Below, piece by piece: positions 16,966 through 25,889 of a DNA stretch of 64,000 nucleotides (the first letter of the stretch is position 1; each line of letters begins with the position of its first letter). Source of the DNA: Paraburkholderia aromaticivorans. Its GTDB lineage: Bacteria; Pseudomonadota; Gammaproteobacteria; Burkholderiales; Burkholderiaceae. The notes below the pieces were generated by a model. The model searched no databases and was not told where the DNA came from. It saw nothing but the letters and a program-made list of their open reading frames with translations. The translations under genes and the position numbers were made by a program. Location: contig NZ_CP051515.1 in NCBI RefSeq assembly GCF_012689525.1, positions 1,364,001-1,428,000 on the forward strand, read 5' to 3'.

Positions 16966-17017
16966 GCCGTCTGCGGGATCCCGCACGCGGTAAGGCGCAC
17001 GCAATCCCGCAGACGGC
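16966..17017 (-). repeat. 14-bp perfect stem-loop between reductase and truncated transporter
   Basis: GCCGTCTGCGGGAT (16966-16979) and ATCCCGCAGACGGC (17004-17017) are exact complements separated by 24 bases. The structure begins 7 bp beyond the reductase stop codon and has no T tract. It may be a factor-assisted terminator, or a stabilising stem between two operon genes. Confidence 0.55.
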
Positions 17018-17023
17018 CGACGC

Positions 17024-17875
17024 TCAATCGTCGAGCGTTTCGTGCACCGCCTCGGCGCCCTGTTTCCAGTAGCTGGCCGCGCGAATGCGTGACTTGTCGA
17101 CGCCGCGTTCCGTGCACAGGTGATAGCGCACTGCGCGCATGGTCGCGGCTTCGCCGGCTGCCCACACGTAGCCTTCGCCGTCCTCGGGCAGGTAGGTGTC
17201 GCGCACCGCCTGCAGTAACGCCTCACCGCGCAAACCCGCTTCGCTGCGATAGCGCCAGACGAGATGCAACTCGGCCTGCGTCGTGAATTCGATCTGCGCC
17301 GACGGATCGGCCACTTCGATCACGGCCGCGACGCGCGTGCCGGCCGGCAGTTCTTCGAGGCGCCGGGCGATGGCGGGCAACGCGGTATCGTCGCCGATCA
17401 GCAGATGCCAGTCGAAGCCCTTCGGTATCACGAGCGAACCGCGCGGGCCGCCGATACCGAGATACTGGCCCACTTTGGCTTGCGCCGCCCACGTTGCCGC
17501 GGGGCCCGCTTCGTGCATCGCAAACTCGATGTCGAGTTCGCGCGCTTCGCGATCGAAGCGGCGCGGCGTGAAATCGCGTGCAATCGGACGCGGCTGGCCG
17601 GCGGGAAACACCGGACCGTCGGGGCCCGCTTCCGGCAGCACCGGTTTGTCCGCGCCGGGTTCGGGGAAGAACACCTTGAGGTGGTCGTCGAACGAAGCGG
17701 AGACGAAGTCGTGCAGATCGTCGCTCGTGAAGGTGACGCGGATCAGATGCGGGGTCAGCGCGTGCACCTGCTTGACTTGCAGCAGACGGAATTTCAGCGG
17801 ATGGCGCACGCGGTGGACGGCAAGGTCGGTCTGGCTGTTGGTTTGGTTCGCGGCTTGATGGTCTTTAGTCAGCAT
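17024..17875 (-). CDS. Siderophore-interacting protein (FAD-dependent ferric-siderophore reductase)
   Basis: A 283-residue protein of the SIP/ViuB family, which releases iron from ferric siderophores in the cytoplasm by reducing it with NAD(P)H through FAD. The N-terminal FAD-binding domain includes the RDFTPRRFD motif (family RxYTxR), followed by IEFAMHEAGPAATWAAQAK. The SIP domain follows, with LLIGDDTALPAIARRLEELP. A C-terminal VWAAGEAATMRAVR and SYWKQGAE complete the family pattern. The ATG at 17875 has AGGAGA upstream. The gene lies 94 bp downstream of the padR gene on the same strand and upstream of a truncated MFS gene, consistent with a regulator/reductase/transporter operon for iron acquisition. 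Confidence 0.9.
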   Translation of the reverse strand: MLTKDHQAANQTNSQTDLAVHRVRHPLKFRLLQVKQVHALTPHLIRVTFTSDDLHDFVSASFDDHLKVFFPEPGADKPVLPEAGPDGPVFPAGQPRPIARDFTPRRFDREARELDIEFAMHEAGPAATWAAQAKVGQYLGIGGPRGSLVIPKGFDWHLLIGDDTALPAIARRLEELPAGTRVAAVIEVADPSAQIEFTTQAELHLVWRYRSEAGLRGEALLQAVRDTYLPEDGEGYVWAAGEAATMRAVRYHLCTERGVDKSRIRAASYWKQGAEAVHETLDD

Positions 17876-17969
17876 AAGAGTGCTTCTCCTGTTCGTTCGA
17901 TGAGCGAGCGTTCGCGCGCAAGCGGGGCTCCCGGAGCGCACGAGCACCCCGGCAACGGGCAGTGCGATG

Positions 17970-18893
17970 TCAGGCGGCCGGATCGGCGTTGTCGCCGTTT
18001 TCGCTGCTGTCCGGTTTGACTTCGCTTTCGATTTCTTTGGCTGCGCGCATCAGAATTTCAGCGATGCGACGCTGTTCCGCCGCCGACGCGTTGTCACGGC
18101 GCAGCAACGCATGTTTCAGTGCGCGGCGCGCTTCGCTCAGCTCGGGCAGCCAGCCGCCTTCGCTGATGTCGGCCGGCTCTTCGCCGGCAAACGCGCGGCG
18201 CACCGAATCCATCTTGCGGGCGATATGGCTCAGCTTGGCCAGCATCAATTCGACGCGGTCGCGGTTGACGGCCAGATATTCGCGGCCCGTTTCCGACAGT
18301 TCGTAGCGCTTGCGGTTGCCTTCGAGTTGCACGGTCACGTAGCCGAGTTCTTCCAGATACGTGAGCGCCGGATAGACCATGCCCGGGCTCGGGCTGTAAA
18401 AGCCGTTCGAGCGCGTTTCGAGCGCCTTGATCAGCTCGTAGCCGTGGCTCGGCTGCGAGCCGATCATCGACAGGAGCAGCAGTTGCAGGTCGTCGGAACT
18501 GAATTTGCGGCCGCGCGGAAAACCGTCGCCGTCGCCGCCGAAGCCGCCCGGGCCGCCGCCGAAGCGCCCGCCACGCCCGCCACCGCGATGCTCGTGATGA
18601 CGGCCGATGGCGTGCCACAGCGCGTGCAGCGAGAAGCGGTCGTAGCCGTGACGGCCTAGGCCGCCGCGCAGGTCGTCACGGAATTCGTCGCTGAATTCGT
18701 CGCGGTCATCGCGGCCGCGTTCGCCATGACGGCGTTCGAAGCCGTCACCGCGTGCTTCGCCGCCGCGTTCACCACGATGGTCGTGGTGATGGGCGAAGGC
18801 ATGCCAGAACGCATGAAGTGCGCCGCGTCCGTGGCCGGTCTGGAAACTGTCGTCCGCCATGCGCGGGCGGGAAAAACGGTGATGATGACGCAT
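17970..18893 (-). CDS. PadR-family transcriptional regulator with long His/Gly-rich N-terminus
   Basis: A 307-residue regulator from the ATG at 18893 (GGGAG upstream). The PadR winged helix lies at about residues 130-210: DLQLLLLSMIGSQPSHGYEL, then the SPGMVYPALTYLEELGYV recognition region and RYELSETG. The first 125 residues are rich in histidine, arginine, aspartate and glycine (runs such as HAFWHAFAHHHDHRGERG), which might bind metal. A C-terminal helical segment for dimerisation follows. It is probably autoregulated: tandem and palindromic repeats occupy its upstream region. It likely controls the reductase gene 94 bp downstream, and perhaps the divergent oxidoreductase gene at 19108. Confidence 0.88.
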   Translation of the reverse strand: MRHHHRFSRPRMADDSFQTGHGRGALHAFWHAFAHHHDHRGERGGEARGDGFERRHGERGRDDRDEFSDEFRDDLRGGLGRHGYDRFSLHALWHAIGRHHEHRGGGRGGRFGGGPGGFGGDGDGFPRGRKFSSDDLQLLLLSMIGSQPSHGYELIKALETRSNGFYSPSPGMVYPALTYLEELGYVTVQLEGNRKRYELSETGREYLAVNRDRVELMLAKLSHIARKMDSVRRAFAGEEPADISEGGWLPELSEARRALKHALLRRDNASAAEQRRIAEILMRAAKEIESEVKPDSSENGDNADPAA

Positions 18894-18910
18894 GTTGGGT
18901 ACTCCCGCTT

Positions 18911-18949
18911 GTGTCTTAAGATGTGTCTTAAGATATATATCTAAAGATA
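18911..18949. promoter_or_regulatory. Repeat cluster upstream of padR, probable operator
   Basis: GTGTCTTAAGAT occurs twice in direct tandem (18911-18922, 18923-18934). It runs into the perfect palindrome AGATATATATCT (18931-18942) and then TATCTAAAGATA (18938-18949). The cluster begins 18 bp before the padR start and lies between padR and the divergent oxidoreductase gene. PadR proteins commonly bind such AT-rich dyads at their own promoter. Confidence 0.6.
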
Positions 18950-19107
18950 GTTTGTCAAATTCCTTTTTTGCAATGGTCGTCCTCAAAGGGTGCTGTTGCA
19001 TGCCAAATCGTCATTGAATAAATGACATTCATGCTCTCGTGAAATTGATTGGAAACGCCGAGAATGCTTCTCAGCGCGGCATTGGCCGTAATCCAGGAGC
19101 GACGAAC

Positions 19108-19977
19108 ATGTTTGCAATTACCGGTGTAACAGGGCAGGTTGGCGGTGCGGTGGCACGCGCGTTATTGGACGCGGGGCATGCAGTGCGCGCCGTGTTGCGC
19201 GATGAGCGCAAGGCGGAGGAGTGGGCGAAGCGCGGTGCCGATGTGGCGATCGCGTCGTTCGAAGACGCCGACGCGCTCACCGCCGCGTTCTGCGGCACGG
19301 CGGGTGTCTTCGTGATGGTGGCGCCGAACTTCGCGCCGCAGCCGGGTTATCCGAACGCGCATGCGGCCGTGGCGGTGCTGAAGGAGGCGCTGACGAAGGC
19401 GAAGCCGGAACGTGTCGCGGCGTTGTCGTCGATTGGCGGGCAGCGCGAGTCCGGCCTCGGCCTGATTACGCAAGTGCATATTCTCGAAACGGCGCTCGCC
19501 GGTCTGCCGATTCCGACGGCGATCCTGCGGCCCGCGTGGTTCATGGAAAATTCGCTATGGGATATCGCACCAGCCCGCGACACGGGCGTGATGCCGAGCT
19601 TTCTGCAACCGCTCGAGCGCGCATATCCGATGATCGCCACCGCGGATATCGGCCGCGTGATCGCCGGCACGCTGACGCAGTCGTGGCAGGGCCGTCGCGT
19701 GATCGAGATCGAAGGTCCGCAGCGCTACACGCAGCATGAGATCGCCGCGCTGCTCGGCGGCGTGCTCGGGCGGCCGGTGAAGGCGCAGGCGGTGCCACGC
19801 GAACAGTGGGAAGCGCTGTTTTTGGCGCAAGGTACGGCGTGGCCGGCGCCGCGTATCGAGATGATCGACGGGTTCAACTCGGGGTGGATCGATTTCGAGG
19901 ATGGGGTGAATGAGCGGGTGATAGGGGCGATGGGGTATGAGGCGGTACTGGCGGAGTTGGTGAGGCGGGTGGGGTAG
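19108..19977 (+). CDS. NmrA-like NAD(P)-binding oxidoreductase
   Basis: A 289-residue atypical short-chain dehydrogenase. The N-terminal Rossmann motif is ITGVTGQVGGAVARALLDAG (residues 4-23), followed by an acidic SFEDADAL region and a VAALSSIGGQ strand. The typical NmrA region ILRPAWFMEN sits at mid-chain, and the substrate-binding half contains EGPQRYTQHEIAALLG. Such enzymes are redox sensors or quinone/flavin-type reductases; the substrate is not evident. AGGAG lies eight bases before the chosen ATG at 19108. The gene is divergent from padR across the repeat cluster at 18911-18949, so PadR may control it. Confidence 0.85.
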   Translation: MFAITGVTGQVGGAVARALLDAGHAVRAVLRDERKAEEWAKRGADVAIASFEDADALTAAFCGTAGVFVMVAPNFAPQPGYPNAHAAVAVLKEALTKAKPERVAALSSIGGQRESGLGLITQVHILETALAGLPIPTAILRPAWFMENSLWDIAPARDTGVMPSFLQPLERAYPMIATADIGRVIAGTLTQSWQGRRVIEIEGPQRYTQHEIAALLGGVLGRPVKAQAVPREQWEALFLAQGTAWPAPRIEMIDGFNSGWIDFEDGVNERVIGAMGYEAVLAELVRRVG

Positions 19978-20027
19978 GTCGCGATAGGGGGTGTGGTGAG
20001 CGCCGCGCGCTCACCCGTCCATCACAC

Positions 20028-20942
20028 TCAAAAAATCGACTGCCCCGTATAAGTCGTCAGCCACTCGAGCGCCAGCACCCCCGCCGCCGAGTTCCCATTG
20101 CTATCCAGCGCCGGCGACCACACACACGCCGCCATCTCGCCCGGCAGCACGGCAACGATCCCGCCGCCCACGCCGCTTTTCGCCGGCAAGCCGACCCGGT
20201 AGACGAAATCGCCCGCCGCGTCGTAGGTGCCGCAGGTCAGCATCAGCGCGGAAAGACGCTTGGCTGAACTCGTGTCGAGAATCCGTTCTCCAGTGGCCGG
20301 CGCCACGCCGTGATTGGTCAGGAACAGCGCCGCCTTGGCCAACTCGACGCAGCTCATCGAGATCGCGCATTGACGGCAGTAAGCATCGACCACCACCTCC
20401 GGCGGCATCTCCATGTTGCCGAAGCTCGCCATGAAATGCGCCATCGCACGGTTACGGTGAGCGTTTTGCAACTCCGATTGCGCGACGCGCAAATCGTAGT
20501 CGATGCTCGTTTCGCCCGTCAGCCGGCGCATGAATTCGACTAGCGCCGTCTCGGCTTGCACGAAGCGGCGGCACAGCACATCGGTAACGACCAGCGCGCC
20601 CGCGTTGATGAACGGATTGCGCGGTTTGCCGCGCTCGCTTTCAAGCTGGACGAGCGAATTGAACGCGGTGCCCGACGGCTCTCGGCCGACGCGTTCCCAC
20701 AGTGCGTCGCCGAGCAATTGGAACGCGAGGGTGCAGGCGAATAGCTTGGAAATGCTCTGAATGGAAAAGCGCGTGTCGGCGTCGCCGGTGCGGAAGACCT
20801 CGCCCGATGCCGTGACGATCGCCATGCCGAAACTGTCGGCGGGCACCGTGGCGAGTTCGGGAATGTAATCGGCCACTTTGCCGGTGCCCAGATAAGGCTG
20901 CAGATCGCCGTGGATCTGTTCGAGGATGGATGCGTAGTTCAT
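20028..20942 (-). CDS. glsA: Glutaminase A
   Basis: A 304-residue serine-dependent beta-lactamase-fold enzyme that hydrolyses L-glutamine to glutamate and ammonia in the cytoplasm. The nucleophile motif SISK lies at residues 63-66, preceded by TRFSIQ. Other family landmarks are NPFINAGALV, the SELQNAHRNRAMAHFM segment, and YRVGLPAKSGVGGGIVAVLPG near the C-terminus. Length equals that of bacterial glutaminases (about 300-310). The gene is monocistronic: it converges on the oxidoreductase at 19108-19977 and diverges from the AraC-type gene at 21113. Confidence 0.95.
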   Translation of the reverse strand: MNYASILEQIHGDLQPYLGTGKVADYIPELATVPADSFGMAIVTASGEVFRTGDADTRFSIQSISKLFACTLAFQLLGDALWERVGREPSGTAFNSLVQLESERGKPRNPFINAGALVVTDVLCRRFVQAETALVEFMRRLTGETSIDYDLRVAQSELQNAHRNRAMAHFMASFGNMEMPPEVVVDAYCRQCAISMSCVELAKAALFLTNHGVAPATGERILDTSSAKRLSALMLTCGTYDAAGDFVYRVGLPAKSGVGGGIVAVLPGEMAACVWSPALDSNGNSAAGVLALEWLTTYTGQSIF

Positions 20943-21112
20943 TGGGCCTGGACCGTTGGAGCCGCGATTCTACTGGCAAGCTGGAGCGAATTGTTCGTCC
21001 GCACAGCGACGTGCGCCGCGACCTGGCACAAGCGACGTTCGACGAGCGTCCCTGACCGGCTATGCTAATCTTGCTGCCTTTCTGGCAACAACCGGGCAAA
21101 ACGGACTCCACG

Positions 21113-21862
21113 ATGGAGACTTTTGATCCAGACGGCGTCGAGCAACCGGTCTTCGTGATCGGCGAGCGGTACGAGACGCTGGACGAACCGTTGGGCGCCT
21201 ACCGTCGCGCGCGGCTGATCCACGTGAGCGCCGGGGTGCTGATCGTGCGCACCGAGACCGAGCGCTGGGTGGTGCCGCCGGGTCACGCGGTCTGGATGCC
21301 CGCAGGTTTTCTGCACCGCTTGTCCGCCACCCGTCCCGTCGAATTTCATTCGCTCTTTGTCGCGCTGGACGCCGCGCCGCTTCCACCTCACAGCGGCGCC
21401 GTCGTGCCCGACTCGCTGGCTGCGGCGTTGCTGATCGCCGCAGCCCAACTGCCGCACGACCAACCGTTCGACGAACCGGCCGCGCGTCTCGTACAAGTGT
21501 TGCTGGACCGGCTGCCGGGTCTGCGCACTGCGCCGTTAGGGTTGAACTGGCCGTGCGATCCGCGCGCCCAGCGGATCGCCGACGCGCTGAGCGCCAATCC
21601 GGCGGACGCCGCGGTACTCGAAGACCTGGCCGCGGCCGCCGGCGTAACGGCGCGCACGGCGGCGCGCCTGTTCGTCAAGGAAACGGGGCAAACCTTCGGA
21701 CAGTGGCGCCAGCAACTTCGCCTGCTGGTGGCATTGGAACACCTCGGCGCCGGCGCGAGCGTCACGCAGGTAGCGCTCGAGGTGGGCTACAGCGACGTGT
21801 CGTCGTTCATTGCGGTGTTCCGGGACGCGTTCGGCGACACACCCGCACGGTATTTCCGCTAA
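21113..21862 (+). CDS. AraC-family transcriptional regulator
   Basis: About 249 residues from the ATG at 21113; an in-frame ATG at 21062 is possible. The N-terminal cupin-type domain contains WVVPPGHAVWMPAGFLHRL, with the histidine-rich turn typical of small ligand-sensing domains. The C-terminal AraC DNA-binding domain has two helix-turn-helices: LEDLAAAAGVTARTAARLF, then VTQVALEVGYSDVSSFIAVF and a PARYFR end. The neighbour on its right, a DHA2 drug transporter gene, is convergent with it. Divergent control of glsA is possible but not shown by any clear operator. Confidence 0.88.
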   Translation: METFDPDGVEQPVFVIGERYETLDEPLGAYRRARLIHVSAGVLIVRTETERWVVPPGHAVWMPAGFLHRLSATRPVEFHSLFVALDAAPLPPHSGAVVPDSLAAALLIAAAQLPHDQPFDEPAARLVQVLLDRLPGLRTAPLGLNWPCDPRAQRIADALSANPADAAVLEDLAAAAGVTARTAARLFVKETGQTFGQWRQQLRLLVALEHLGAGASVTQVALEVGYSDVSSFIAVFRDAFGDTPARYFR

Positions 21863-21924
21863 CGCATCGCCGTCGCCCACGGTAACAGGCTGCTCACGCC
21901 AGCCTTAAAAGACACCCGTCGCGC

Positions 21925-23502
21925 TCAATGCGCGCCCGCCGCATCCGGGCCACCCCCGCCCTTGGCCGGCCGCGTAATCCAGATCAGCGGAATGATCAGA
22001 ATGAAGATGACTGCCGAGATGAAGAAGATATCGTTCAGGCCCATCATGGCCGCCTGCGTGTTCACGGTGAAATCGAACAATGCATGGGCCGATTGCGGAT
22101 TCAGATGCAGCAGCGACTGGGTCGAATCGATCTGCTGATTGAACGCCGGGTTGTTGATGGAAGCCTGCTCGGTAAGCCGTTCGTGATGCAGCACCGTGCG
22201 GTTGTTCCATTCGTTGCCGGCGATCGAAGTGCCCACCGCGCCGCAAAACACGCGGGCGAAATTAGACAGACCCGCCGCTGCGGGAATCTTGCCTGGCGGC
22301 TGGCCGGACAGGATGATCGCGGTCAGCGGCACGAAGAACAGCGCCATCGGAATGCCTTGCAGCAGCGTCGGTATCACCAGATGCCACGTGTCGATCTCGA
22401 TCACGTATTTCGAGCGCATGTAAAACACGATCGCGAAGCCGACGAACGCCAGCGTGGCGATCACGCGCGCATCCGAGCGCGGCAGCACGCGGCCCATCAC
22501 CGGCGCGAGCAGCACCGCGAATATGCCGAGCGGCGCGGTCACGAGACCAGCGTCGACGGAACGGTAATTTAGATACTCCTGCATCCATTGCGGCAGCAGC
22601 ACGAGGTTGCCGAAGAACACGCCATACGCGACCGAAATCGCAATCGTGCCGCCGAGAAAATTGCGCTGCTGAAAAAGCCGCAAATCGACGATCGGATTTT
22701 CCTCGGTCAATTCCCACACGAGGAAGAACGCGAAGCTGATGAGCGCGGTGATGCCGAGAATCACGATCACCGGCGACGAGAACCAGTCGAGATCCTTGCC
22801 CTTGTCCAGCATGATCTGCAACGAGGCGACCCACGTGACCAGCAGGCCGAGTCCGACCATGTCGATGGGCGGCTTGCGGGTCGGCGACTCGCGGGTGCGG
22901 TAGATCATCCACGTGACGCCGGCCGCGAAAATGCCAACTGGAATGTTGATGTAGAAGATCCATGACCAGCTATAGCTGTCGGTGATCCAGCCGCCGAGCG
23001 CCGGGCCCGCAATCGGGCCGACGGTCGCGGTCATCGCCCATAAGGAAAGCGCGGTCGAGGATTTCTCCTTCGGATACGAGCCGAGCAGAATGGCTTGCGA
23101 CAGCGGAATCAGCGGGCCGGCCACGGCGCCCTGGAAGATCCGCGCGAGCAGCAGGATCGGCAGCGTCGGCGCAATGCCGCACAACCACGATGCCAGCACG
23201 AACATCAGGATCGCGCCGACGAACAGCTTCACCTGGCCGATGCGTTGCGTGAGCCAGCCGGTGAGCGGAATCGACACGGCATTGGCCGCGGCGAACACGG
23301 TGATGACCCACGTGCCTTCATCGACCGAGACGCCGAGGTTGCCCGAAATGGTTGGAATCGCAACGTTCGCGATCGACGTGTCCAGCACGTTCATGAAGGT
23401 GGCGAGCGCGACGGCAATCGTGGCCAGCACCAGTTGGCCGCCCTTCAAAGGCGGCGGTGGTGCGGGCGGCGCCGAGGCGGGCGCGGAAGTGGGCTGGCTC
23501 AA
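21925..23502 (-). CDS. DHA2-family multidrug MFS transporter (EmrB type)
   Basis: A 525-residue inner-membrane proton antiporter with 14 predicted membrane segments. TTG at 23502 is chosen because GGAG lies six bases upstream and the length then fits the family. Earlier starts would add about 150 residues of implausible leader. Family motifs include LATFMNVLDTSIANVAIPTI in helix 1, GWLTQRIGQVKLF (motif A), LLARIFQGAVAGPLIPLSQA (motif B) and GPIAGPALGGWI (motif C). No EmrA-type membrane fusion gene or outer-membrane factor gene adjoins it. It ends in a glycine-rich tail after the last helix. Confidence 0.88.
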   Translation of the reverse strand: MSQPTSAPASAPPAPPPPLKGGQLVLATIAVALATFMNVLDTSIANVAIPTISGNLGVSVDEGTWVITVFAAANAVSIPLTGWLTQRIGQVKLFVGAILMFVLASWLCGIAPTLPILLLARIFQGAVAGPLIPLSQAILLGSYPKEKSSTALSLWAMTATVGPIAGPALGGWITDSYSWSWIFYINIPVGIFAAGVTWMIYRTRESPTRKPPIDMVGLGLLVTWVASLQIMLDKGKDLDWFSSPVIVILGITALISFAFFLVWELTEENPIVDLRLFQQRNFLGGTIAISVAYGVFFGNLVLLPQWMQEYLNYRSVDAGLVTAPLGIFAVLLAPVMGRVLPRSDARVIATLAFVGFAIVFYMRSKYVIEIDTWHLVIPTLLQGIPMALFFVPLTAIILSGQPPGKIPAAAGLSNFARVFCGAVGTSIAGNEWNNRTVLHHERLTEQASINNPAFNQQIDSTQSLLHLNPQSAHALFDFTVNTQAAMMGLNDIFFISAVIFILIIPLIWITRPAKGGGGPDAAGAH

Positions 23503-23782
23503 GCGGTTCTCCGGATCGGTGTGCCGCGGGCATGCTGCGTTGACGTTGTATTTCGTGCCCGCGCGATGGGTCGGGCCGCAGATCCGCTGAATGCTCGCAA
23601 AAGCATACCTGTATTCACGTTTGGACGTCATCGGCGCGTGCAAGGGCGACGGCGAAAACAAATCCGGCAGCGTATGCTCGCGGCTGAGGCTGCACGCAGC
23701 GGCACGGCGCGATCCATCGCCGCGCCGTGCACGGCGCGTGCGGAATGACCATTCACGAATCGACAGAAAGAAGGAAAAGAAT

Positions 23783-24442
23783 ATGGCCTGGGAGCAATTC
23801 GAACACGGCTGGCGGCGCGCGCCGGTGAGCGCGCCTGCCAAAGGGCTGGTGGTGCTGATGCATGGCGTCGGCAGCAACGCGCGCGATCTGATGCCGCTGG
23901 CGGACATCTGGAGCGAGAGCCTGCCCGATGTGGCCTTCACCTCGCTCGACGGCACCGACGCCTACGACGGCGGCTTCGGCGGACGCCAGTGGTTCAGCCT
24001 GCGCGACGTCAACGAAGGCAATCGCGAGGCCCGCGTCGCCGCAGCCTATCCGGCGTTGCGACGTATGCTCGAAACCGAACTCGCGCACTGGCAGGTGTCG
24101 TTCGGGCGCCTTGCGCTGATCGGTTTCTCGCAAGGCTCGATCATGGCGATGCACCATGTGGCGACCAGCGCGGAAGGCGCGGCCGGTGTGGTCGCGTATT
24201 CGGGGCGGCTGGCCTCGGTGATCGTCGCGCAGAACGGCACGCCGCTCACGCTGATCCACGGCGAAGACGACGAAGTGATCCCGGTGCAGGAACTCGAATA
24301 CGCCGCCGACGCATTCAACAACGCCGGCTATACCGTCGACGCCTATGCGCTTCCGGGCATTGGCCACACGATTAACGCCGACGGCGTCGGGCTCGGCCAG
24401 GAGGCGCTGGAACACGCGTTGGGCGCTTTGTCGCGCGATTGA
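23783..24442 (+). CDS. Phospholipase/carboxylesterase-type alpha/beta hydrolase
   Basis: A 219-residue serine hydrolase resembling YpfH and the phospholipase/carboxylesterase family. The oxyanion loop region is VVLMHGVGSNARDLMPLAD. The nucleophile lies in GFSQGS (Ser117), the acid in LIHGEDDEVIPV and the histidine in PGIGHTI. AAGGA lies upstream of the ATG at 23783. It probably hydrolyses short acyl esters or acts as an acyl-protein thioesterase; substrate unknown. The gene is cytoplasmic (no signal peptide), divergent from the DHA2 transporter and followed 191 bp later by an mreB-like gene. Confidence 0.9.
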   Translation: MAWEQFEHGWRRAPVSAPAKGLVVLMHGVGSNARDLMPLADIWSESLPDVAFTSLDGTDAYDGGFGGRQWFSLRDVNEGNREARVAAAYPALRRMLETELAHWQVSFGRLALIGFSQGSIMAMHHVATSAEGAAGVVAYSGRLASVIVAQNGTPLTLIHGEDDEVIPVQELEYAADAFNNAGYTVDAYALPGIGHTINADGVGLGQEALEHALGALSRD

Positions 24443-24633
24443 CACGGTCTTGAAGAAAAGCGGCTCTAAAGATTCTGATCTGCTTGCCGTTAAGGGTTCA
24501 TGAGCATGAAAATCACCCCCGCCGCGCGGACCGCGCAGCGCCCTACTGGGCGTACCAAGCGGCTCGGGTGACCGGGGGCGCATTTTCCAGACTGCCCGGG
24601 TACGGGCGGATAACGACACATCAGAGCCTTCCT

Positions 24634-25686
24634 ATGGCCAAACCGACGCCGCATTACCCGCTTTTCGATCGCTTGTTCCGGCAATCCGTGACGGTGGATC
24701 TCGGCACGGCCAACACTCTTATCTACACCGACAACGGCGGAATCGTGCTGAACCAGCCGTCCGTCGTGTGCTTCCGGAAAGACACCTCCGACCGGCCAAA
24801 ACGCGTCGCCGCGGTCGGCACTCAGGCGCGCCAGATGCTGGGCCGCGCGCCGGTCAACCTCGAAGCCGTGCGGCCGATGCGCCACGGCGTGATCGCCAAC
24901 TTCTCCGCCGCCGAACACATGATCAAGCAATTCGTCGAGATGGCGCGCCCTCGGCCGCTGTTCAGCCGCCGCGCCGCGTTCACCTTGTGCGTGCCGGCCG
25001 GCGCGACCCAGGTCGAGCGTCGCGCGATCAAGGAAGCGGCCGTGGCGGCCGGCGCATGGAAGGTGAGCCTGATCGGCGAATCGCTGGCGTCGGCGGTTGG
25101 CGCGGGTTTGCCGGTATCGGAGGCGACCGGTTCGATGGTGGTCGATATCGGCGGCGGCACGACGGAAGTCGGCGTGATCGCGCTCGGCGGCATGGCGTAT
25201 AGCGGTTCGATTCGCGTGGGCGGCGACAGCTTCGACATGGCGATCGTGAGCTACGTGCGCAATCTGTACGGCGTGCTGATCGGCGAACAGACCGCTGAGC
25301 ACGTCAAGAAAAGCATCGGCTCGGCCATGCGCGACGTGCCGCGCGAGCATATGAACGCGACCGGCCGCAGCGTCGACGACGGCTTGCCGCGCACGGTTCA
25401 ACTGAGCAACCACGATATCGCCGATGCGATCGAGGGGCCGCTGCGTCAGATGATCGGCGCGGTCAAACGCGGGCTCGAAGAGGCGCCGGCCGAACTGGTG
25501 ACCGACATCGCCAACAACGGCATCGTGCTGACGGGCGGCGGTGCGCTGCTCGGCAACCTGAGCCGTCGCCTGACGGACGAAATCGGCCTCGACGTGCGCG
25601 TCGCCGATGAACCGCTGACCTGCGCAGTGCGCGGCGCGGGCACGGCGGCCACCGCCGGTCTGCTGGACGAATTCGCTTACGAATGA
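24634..25686 (+). CDS. mreB: MreB/Mbl-family rod-shape actin homologue (likely extra copy)
   Basis: A 350-residue bacterial actin homologue that polymerises at the inner membrane and guides cell-wall synthesis. The chain starts with LFDRLFRQSVTVDLGTANTLIYT, the phosphate-1 loop. It then has an FTLCVPAGATQVERRAIKEA segment, the phosphate-2 loop MVVDIGGGTTEVGVIALGG and the adenosine motif NNGIVLTGGGALLGNL. Length matches MreB (about 347). mreC, mreD, mrdA or rodA do not follow, as they would for the main copy, so this is probably a second, stand-alone paralogue. The ATG at 24634 has only a weak Shine-Dalgarno sequence. An alpha/beta hydrolase gene follows. Confidence 0.88.
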   Translation: MAKPTPHYPLFDRLFRQSVTVDLGTANTLIYTDNGGIVLNQPSVVCFRKDTSDRPKRVAAVGTQARQMLGRAPVNLEAVRPMRHGVIANFSAAEHMIKQFVEMARPRPLFSRRAAFTLCVPAGATQVERRAIKEAAVAAGAWKVSLIGESLASAVGAGLPVSEATGSMVVDIGGGTTEVGVIALGGMAYSGSIRVGGDSFDMAIVSYVRNLYGVLIGEQTAEHVKKSIGSAMRDVPREHMNATGRSVDDGLPRTVQLSNHDIADAIEGPLRQMIGAVKRGLEEAPAELVTDIANNGIVLTGGGALLGNLSRRLTDEIGLDVRVADEPLTCAVRGAGTAATAGLLDEFAYE

Positions 25687-25889
25687 TTTTGCGCGGAGCT
25701 TGCCGTGCTACTGCCGTCGTCGGAACGGTCGCGTCCGTCCGCTGAAGCAGGCTGCCATGCCGATCGACCGGCTATGTGACAATACGCTTCACGTCCCAAA
25801 TTCAGGGACGCGTACGCGATTCCTTTCCCCATTCCATTTCGAGCCGACAGCGCTGCACTCATGCGTTGCCGCGCTGTCCGTGACCACTC

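Noticed and set aside
16912..17226. Upstream extension of the truncated MFS frame into the reductase gene
   Set aside because: The extension overlaps the siderophore-interacting gene out of frame; the ribosome binding site at 16911 marks the real start.
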